This document shows, one piece after another, positions 6,405-10,285 of a stretch of 10,285 bases of DNA (position 1 is its first letter; each line of letters begins with the position of its first letter). The notes beneath the pieces are model-generated. The model was not told the origin of the DNA and made no database searches. It saw nothing but the letters and a program-made list of their open reading frames with translations. The position numbers were made by a program, and so were the translations under genes. Source of the stretch: Thermoleophilia bacterium (GTDB lineage: Bacteria; Actinomycetota; Thermoleophilia; Gaiellales; F1-60-MAGs149). The stretch spans positions 1 through 10,285 of the forward strand of contig JAEMTW010000050.1 of NCBI GenBank assembly GCA_016462095.1, read 5' to 3'.

Positions 6405-6479
6405 GGTGGGCGTAGCTCAGCTGGTGGTAGCTCCGGGTTGTGGTCTCGGCGGTCGTGGGTTCGAGTCCCACCGCTCACC
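6405..6479 (+). tRNA. tRNA-His (anticodon GTG)
   Basis: A full cloverleaf can be drawn. The acceptor stem is GTGGGCG/CGCTCAC (6406-6412 with 6472-6478; one G-T pair). The anticodon stem is CCGGG/CTCGG with loop TTGTGGT, placing GTG at 6440-6442. The T-arm is GTGGG-TTCGAGT-CCCAC (6455-6471). The hallmark of tRNA-His is present: an extra G at position -1 (6405) opposite discriminator C73 (6479). CCA is not encoded, so it must be added by the CCA enzyme. The D-arm is odd: only GCT/AGC pairs, 13-22 is a C-T mismatch, and position 21 is G where A is nearly universal. phoU ends 5 nt downstream on the other strand. Confidence 0.92.
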
Positions 6480-6484
6480 CTCGT

Positions 6485-7180
6485 TCAACGCTGGTTGCGC
6501 GGAGTCGCAACCAGCGCATTAGGCTCGGCTACTGGTTGCGGGCCCGTCATCATGTACGTCGTGCGCTCCGCCGCATTGACGGCATGGTCACCGATCCGCT
6601 CGAGCCAGCGACCTGCAAAAAGCATGCGCGACGACCATCGCCGCAACTCGGGGTCGTTGACCTCGATCGAGAGAATCGTGTCTGAGAGTTTCTCGTTCTC
6701 GCGGTCAATCATCTCGTCGAGCGCTGAGAGCAGCCGAGCCGCATTCACATCGCGCCGCTCGTATGTGTCGACTGCGGTGCGCACCATCTCGGCGGCACGC
6801 TCGCCCATCGCGCGTAGCGCATCTGCGATTACTGCCTCATCGACGAGCGAGCGGCGTGGCGGTGGCGTTGCCAGATGCGCCACGCGGGCCGCGTTGTGCG
6901 CCGCGCGCTCGAGGCTGCGGTTGATGTGAAGTGCGGCCAGAATGGTCCGTACTTGGACTTCGGTGACTCGATGGGACACGAGTATCGATTCGACCAACTC
7001 ATCTGTCCCGGCGTAGAGGTCCTTGACTGCGTCTTCGGCCTCTAGGGTCGACTCGAAAGCTTCTGCGCTCCAATCAACAAGGGCCCTCGTGGCCGAGGTC
7101 ACGGCTTCGGCTGTGAGGCGACCAGACGCCTGGATTCCGTCGCTGAGTGTTTGGAGATCGTCAATGAGTGCGGTCGCCAT
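6485..7180 (-). CDS. phoU: Phosphate uptake regulator PhoU
   Basis: PhoU links the phosphate transporter PstSCAB to the PhoR-type sensor kinase and keeps the Pho response off when phosphate is plentiful. The 231-residue helical protein has the two expected three-helix repeats (about 5-108 and 115-215). The second repeat carries a textbook metal-binding motif, RWLERIGDHAVNAAERT (191-207). The equivalent in the first repeat is degenerate, RSLERAAHNAARVA (88-101). I chose ATG 7178-7180 over the in-frame ATG 18 nt upstream because AAGGA sits 8 nt before it and the family-like sequence (ATALIDDLQTL) begins there. The last 18 or so residues (after TYMMTGPQ) are an unconserved tail whose DNA forms a strong hairpin. 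Divergent from ppk; no pst transport genes lie in the window. Confidence 0.92.
   Translation of the reverse strand: MATALIDDLQTLSDGIQASGRLTAEAVTSATRALVDWSAEAFESTLEAEDAVKDLYAGTDELVESILVSHRVTEVQVRTILAALHINRSLERAAHNAARVAHLATPPPRRSLVDEAVIADALRAMGERAAEMVRTAVDTYERRDVNAARLLSALDEMIDRENEKLSDTILSIEVNDPELRRWSSRMLFAGRWLERIGDHAVNAAERTTYMMTGPQPVAEPNALVATPRNQR
6489..6516. terminator. Perfect 11-bp hairpin at the end of phoU, downstream of tRNA-His
   Basis: CGCTGGTTGCG (6489-6499) and CGCAACCAGCG (6506-6516) form a perfect stem with a 6-nt loop, 10 nt after the tRNA 3' end. It could end tRNA transcription on the plus strand and phoU transcription on the minus strand. There is no T-tract after it on the plus strand and only TT on the minus strand, so efficiency is uncertain. 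It lies within phoU coding sequence. Confidence 0.5.
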
Positions 7181-7187
7181 TCGTTCT

Positions 7188-7192
7188 TTCCT
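7188..7192 (-). promoter_or_regulatory. phoU ribosome binding site
   Basis: Minus-strand AAGGA lies about 8 nt upstream of ATG 7178-7180. It decides that start against the in-frame ATG at 7196-7198, which it would overlap or follow. Unlike its neighbours, phoU therefore appears to have a leader. Confidence 0.6.
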
Positions 7193-7221
7193 TACCATGA
7201 AAATCCGCGGGTGTGATATCG

Positions 7222-7239
7222 CTGTAACAGAAATTACAG
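7222..7239. promoter_or_regulatory. CTGTAA-N6-TTACAG dyad in the phoU/ppk gap
   Basis: A perfect 6-bp inverted repeat (7222-7227 and 7234-7239) lies in an AT-richer patch, about 42 nt upstream of the phoU start. It is a plausible operator for phoU. The minus strand reads CTGT twice with a 9-nt period, recalling but not matching the 11-nt period of Pho boxes. Confidence 0.35.
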
Positions 7240-7241
7240 TA

Positions 7242-7303
7242 GTTCACACTCGAAGGTAATGTTGTCTTCAATCATAAACGTTGAAGGCATGACCAGTGTG
7301 AAC
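7242..7303. promoter_or_regulatory. Paired GTTCACACT sites in opposite orientation, candidate Pho-type operators
   Basis: GTTCACACT (7242-7250) and its exact reverse complement AGTGTGAAC (7295-7303) lie 44 nt apart in the divergent phoU/ppk promoter region, one nearer each gene. The core GTTCAC recalls the direct-repeat unit of the Streptomyces PhoP box (GTTCACC). Here each site is single rather than tandem. Their symmetric placement suits a regulator acting on both genes. Function is inference. Confidence 0.4.
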
Positions 7304-7338
7304 AGTTGGTAGCGCGTTGATCGACAATCGCCAACTGT
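7302..7338. promoter_or_regulatory. 8-bp inverted repeat just upstream of the ppk -10 box
   Basis: ACAGTTGG (7302-7309) and CCAACTGT (7331-7338) form a perfect inverted repeat with a 21-nt spacer that ends 3 nt before the ppk -10 box. Its left arm overlaps the end of the AGTGTGAAC element. It could be an operator or, less likely, an RNA structure. Confidence 0.3.
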
Positions 7339-7341
7339 CGG

Positions 7342-7347
7342 TAGGAT
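7342..7347 (+). promoter_or_regulatory. -10 box, likely leaderless promoter of ppk
   Basis: TAGGAT ends 6 nt before the ppk GTG. No Shine-Dalgarno is present. A weak TTGATC lies 19 nt upstream (7317-7322) and could serve as a -35 box. Confidence 0.5.
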
Positions 7348-7353
7348 GCTGGC

Positions 7354-9492
7354 GTGAGTTCGCCCGAAATCATTCCTGCGGAGAGTAGGCTGTTCAATCG
7401 CGAGATCTCGTGGTTGGCTTTCAACCACCGCGTGCTCGAGCTCGCAGCTGACCCGTCGGTGCCGCTGCTGGAGCGGATTCGCTTTTGCATGATCTACGCC
7501 AACAACCTCGACGAGTTCTTCATGGTGCGAGTGGCGGGATTGATCGACCACGTGGTCCACAGCACCGAGCCGTCGGACGGAACGCCGCCCCAGCTGACGC
7601 TCGACGAGATCGCCGCGCGCTACCGCTCGATGCAGAGCGAACTCGAGGACACGCTTCATTCCGAACTGCTGCCGGCGCTCGCCGCCGAAGCTATCGAGAT
7701 CGTCCCGCTGACTGCCTGTTCTTCGGAAGAGCGGGAGCAGTTGGAGACCATCTTTGATCAGCAGTTGTACCCCGTACTGACTCCACTCGCTGTGGGGCCA
7801 GGGCAACCGTTTCCCTACATCTCGAACCTCTCGCTCTCGGTCGGCGTGACCGTGCGGGATCCGTCGACGGGCGAGACGCGATTTGCACGCGTCAAGGTGC
7901 CCGAGGTTCTGCCGCGGTTGATCCAAGTCGGCGAGCAGTCGCGGTTTGTGCGCATCGACGAGGTTATTGCCAACGGCCTACCGGCGCTGTTCCCGGGGAT
8001 GGAGATCGTGGCCTCGAGCACGTTTCGCGTGACGCGCGACGCGGACTTCCAGATCCAAGAGGGCGCTGACGACTTGCTCGAAGCAGTGGAGCGTGAGCTT
8101 TCACGTCGCCGCTTTGGCGATGTCGTGCGGCTGGAGATCGATGAGTCGATGCCTGCGGATATGCGCTCGATGCTGATCGAGGCGCTGGATGTTGACCTCC
8201 GACAGGTGTTTGCGATTCGTCCACCGCTCGACCTGAGTGGCCTCGGTGTCTTGACCAAGGTTGGTCGCCCTGATCTCCGCTTTAACTCCTGGCAGCCACA
8301 GGTGCCCAGCCGCCTGGCGGCAGACGACGACAAGCCCGTTGACATGTTTGCCGAGATCCGCAAAGCCGACATCCTTGTACATCATCCGTACGAGTCCTTC
8401 AGCGCATCGGTCGAGCGCTTTGTGGAGCAAGCAGTCGCTGACCCGAATGTGCTCGCGATCAAACACACGATCTACCGCACCAGTGGCGACGCTCCAATCG
8501 TGCCGGCGCTCGCCGTAGCCGCCGAAGAGGGCAAGCAGGCGGTAGCGCTTGTCGAAGTGACAGCTCGCTTTGATGAAGAGCGGAACATTCGCTGGGCCCG
8601 AGCGCTCGAGCGAGCCGGCGTCCACGTGGTCCATGGCAGCGTGGGCCTCAAGACGCACTGCAAGCTCGCACTTGTGGTCCGTCGCGAAGGCGAACGCACG
8701 CGGCGCTACGTCCATATCGGCACGGGCAACTACCACCCGGCTACCGCACGTGCCTATACCGACTTTGGAATCTTTACGTGTGACGAGGAGATCACGGCTG
8801 ACGTCGCGGATCTCTTTAATCAGCTGACCGGGTTTGCGCGACCACAGGGCTTCCATGCGATTTGGACGGCTCCGATGCATCTCCGTCGCCAGGTCGTTGA
8901 AGAGATTCGTCGTTGTGGGCGCGAGCACACCGAAGCGGCTCCCGCCAGCATCACGCTGAAGATGAACTCGCTTGTTGATGCCGAGGTGATTGACGAGCTG
9001 TACTTGGCCTCGCAGGCCGGGGTGTCGATCGATCTGATCGTGCGCGGCATCTGTTGCCTACGTCCCGGTGTCGTAGGACTGTCGGAAAACATCCGTGTGG
9101 TTTCGATTCTTGGTCGCTTCCTCGAGCACGCGCGGGTCTTTCGGTTCGTCACCGACGTTGAGACGACGACGTACATCGGCAGCGCCGACATGATGCCGCG
9201 CAATCTAGATTCGCGGATCGAGGTGATTACGCCGGTGCGTGATGCTGAGCTGCGAGAACGGATTCACAGCGTGCTCGATCTCGAGCTTGCCGACAATTCC
9301 GGCTCGTGGAATTTGCAGGCCGATGGCGAATGGATCCGCCGCGTGCCCGAAGCCGGAGAGGAACTGATCTCTGCACAAGAGGCGCTGATGCACGAGGCAG
9401 TCGCCGGTTCGACTCCTGACAATCAGGGCCGGTTGACACGACGCGAAGAGTCGGCAGAGCGGATTCGACGGGCAGAACGCGGCGAGCGCTAG
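7354..9492 (+). CDS. ppk1: Polyphosphate kinase 1
   Basis: PPK1 transfers the terminal phosphate of ATP to growing inorganic polyphosphate through a phosphohistidine intermediate; it is usually membrane-associated. The 712-residue length is normal. The N-terminal domain begins with RLFNREISWLAFNHRVLELA (12-31) and continues through YANNLDEFFMVRV. A middle domain follows to about 320. The two PLD-like C-terminal domains then carry the catalytic residues: H435 in GLKTHCKL (the phosphorylated His), H454 in RYVHIGTGNYHPATARAYTD, and H592 in RFLEHARVF. These fall at the same numbers as in the E. coli enzyme as I recall it. GTG 7354 is chosen because the family N-terminus starts just after it and a -10 box lies 6 nt before. 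Divergent from phoU, which suggests shared phosphate control. The last 25 or so residues are charged (Arg/Glu-rich). The stop overlaps that of the convergent gene. Confidence 0.97.
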   Translation: MSSPEIIPAESRLFNREISWLAFNHRVLELAADPSVPLLERIRFCMIYANNLDEFFMVRVAGLIDHVVHSTEPSDGTPPQLTLDEIAARYRSMQSELEDTLHSELLPALAAEAIEIVPLTACSSEEREQLETIFDQQLYPVLTPLAVGPGQPFPYISNLSLSVGVTVRDPSTGETRFARVKVPEVLPRLIQVGEQSRFVRIDEVIANGLPALFPGMEIVASSTFRVTRDADFQIQEGADDLLEAVERELSRRRFGDVVRLEIDESMPADMRSMLIEALDVDLRQVFAIRPPLDLSGLGVLTKVGRPDLRFNSWQPQVPSRLAADDDKPVDMFAEIRKADILVHHPYESFSASVERFVEQAVADPNVLAIKHTIYRTSGDAPIVPALAVAAEEGKQAVALVEVTARFDEERNIRWARALERAGVHVVHGSVGLKTHCKLALVVRREGERTRRYVHIGTGNYHPATARAYTDFGIFTCDEEITADVADLFNQLTGFARPQGFHAIWTAPMHLRRQVVEEIRRCGREHTEAAPASITLKMNSLVDAEVIDELYLASQAGVSIDLIVRGICCLRPGVVGLSENIRVVSILGRFLEHARVFRFVTDVETTTYIGSADMMPRNLDSRIEVITPVRDAELRERIHSVLDLELADNSGSWNLQADGEWIRRVPEAGEELISAQEALMHEAVAGSTPDNQGRLTRREESAERIRRAERGER

Positions 9493-10285
9493 TTCGCGCT
9501 GCTGCGAACGAGTTCGCGCGCACGCACCTGAGCCTCCTCGATTGACGCGCCGTAACACGTCGCACCGAGCATCAGTGCCTCGCTCTCGCTAATTCCGTGA
9601 CCTCCGACAAGCGTCGAGAACCCCGCGGCGTTTAGTGCCGCAAGGGCATCGCTCAGACCCTCACGACCGACAACGCAGCACGATAGGGCCACGAGGTCTG
9701 CCTGTTCGCGTTCTGCCATCTGGACGATCTCGGCAACAGGCAGATCCGCACCTAGATAGTGGACGCGAAAGCCTTCAGCGTGAAGGCCGGCGGCAACCAT
9801 TTGGGCGGCGAGGGAATGTCGATCGCCCAGCGGCGCGGCGACGATGACGACGCCGATGCGCGGGCCTGGCTTGCTCGTTCGTGAAGTGCTGTGAGCGAGT
9901 AGGCCCTCGACGATACGCGAGGCGCGGTGCTCGACCCCGATCGTCAACTGACCGTCGCTCCAAAGCGCGCCCACCTGGTACAGAGCTGGGCCGTAGAGGT
10001 GATCACAGAGATAGGCCATTGTCGCTCCACCTGCGAGCAGTCGTTCCGTCTGCTGCCGAGCGGCCTGGGCGTCGCCCGCCAGCAGCGCATCGAGCAGGTT
10101 TGTCACAAGCTTGGGCCAGCTGCGCGTGTTGCGCTCCGGAACTGCACCATGGCGTGCGTCACGGTCGCTCAGCCACGACTCAAGATCGCTGCGTTGAATG
10201 CGGTAGGTGCCGCCTGCCATCAACGCCTTCAACTCCCCCGCCCGCACACGCCGATAGAGCGTCTGGTAATGGCACCCAACAATCG
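9489..10285 (-). CDS. CarH-like cobalamin-binding transcriptional regulator with excisionase/BldC-type HTH (5' end outside window)
   Basis: The reading frame is open to the right edge; 264 codons are visible. An internal GTG at 10245-10247 is unlikely to be the start because 12 upstream codons continue the DNA-binding fold (VGCHYQTLYRRVRAGEL). Domains: a winged helix of the HTH_17/excisionase type ending in GGTYRIQRSDLESWL; a four-helix B12-binding bundle with LYQVGALWSDGQLTIGVEHR; then a Rossmann-like cobalamin domain with PLGDRHSLA, HYLGADLP and LVGGHG. Numbered from the GTG, W96, E106 and H107 keep the CarH spacing (W131, E141, H142 in Thermus CarH), and H144 is the likely lower axial ligand of cobalt. 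The usual Gly of D-x-H-x-x-G is Ala. CarH proteins repress genes in the dark and release DNA when light breaks adenosylcobalamin. Whether this protein responds to light or to cobalamin level is inference. Convergent with ppk1, sharing a CTAG at the stops. Confidence 0.85.
   Translation of the reverse strand, partial: IVGCHYQTLYRRVRAGELKALMAGGTYRIQRSDLESWLSDRDARHGAVPERNTRSWPKLVTNLLDALLAGDAQAARQQTERLLAGGATMAYLCDHLYGPALYQVGALWSDGQLTIGVEHRASRIVEGLLAHSTSRTSKPGPRIGVVIVAAPLGDRHSLAAQMVAAGLHAEGFRVHYLGADLPVAEIVQMAEREQADLVALSCCVVGREGLSDALAALNAAGFSTLVGGHGISESEALMLGATCYGASIEEAQVRARELVRSSAN

Noticed and set aside
7234..7926. Minus-strand frame of 230 codons crossing the phoU/ppk1 gap
   Set aside because: It overlaps the start of ppk1 and the promoter region, and its product is low-complexity and unlike known proteins.
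8101..8928. Long minus-strand reading frame (275 codons) opposite ppk1
   Set aside because: ppk1 is intact with all catalytic residues. The antisense frame shows no family features and is an expected GC-rich shadow.

Overview
This window looks like ordinary chromosome from a GC-rich actinobacterium. Thermoleophilia or Acidimicrobiia fit best, but that placement is an inference from gene order and protein style and is not proven here. The supporting signs are a rodZ-like / cinA / recA / recX run, SenX3/RegX3-style two-component genes beside phoU and ppk, a tRNA without an encoded CCA, and several starts that look leaderless. Nearly every base is assigned to a gene. The longest non-coding stretch is about 173 nt, between phoU and ppk.

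Left part (1-3609, all minus strand). Reading leftward there is a RodZ-like membrane protein with a helix-turn-helix, then cinA (ATGA overlap with the RodZ gene), recA, and the 5' part of recX running off the left edge. recA has its own leader of about 119 nt, with a strong Shine-Dalgarno and an inverted repeat that could be an SOS operator. recX follows recA by 5 nt and modulates RecA filaments.

Middle part (3639-6333). One sensor histidine kinase (plus strand) lies between two paralogous OmpR-type response regulators (minus strand). The left regulator is divergent from the kinase. The right regulator is convergent and shares overlapping stop codons with it. The two regulators have nearly the same DNA-recognition helix, so they may read related sites. 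Next comes a tRNA-His(GTG) gene with a good -10 box and an odd D-arm.

Right part (6485-10285). phoU (minus) and ppk1 (plus) are divergent around a short region dense in inverted repeats. Together with the kinase and regulators this suggests a phosphate/polyphosphate module: sensing (kinase, regulators, PhoU) and storage (PPK1). At the right edge, convergent with ppk and sharing a CTAG stop, is a 5'-truncated gene. It joins an excisionase/BldC-like winged helix to a CarH-type cobalamin-binding domain and keeps the W-x9-E-H motif used for adenosylcobalamin light sensing. This is the most unusual gene in the window.

A recurring feature is that five genes (rodZ-like, left regulator, kinase, right regulator, ppk) have a TANNNT hexamer ending 6 or 7 nt before the start codon and no Shine-Dalgarno. 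This suggests leaderless mRNAs. recA, recX and phoU instead have clear ribosome binding sites. I saw no mobile element, CRISPR array, phage gene or evident frameshift.
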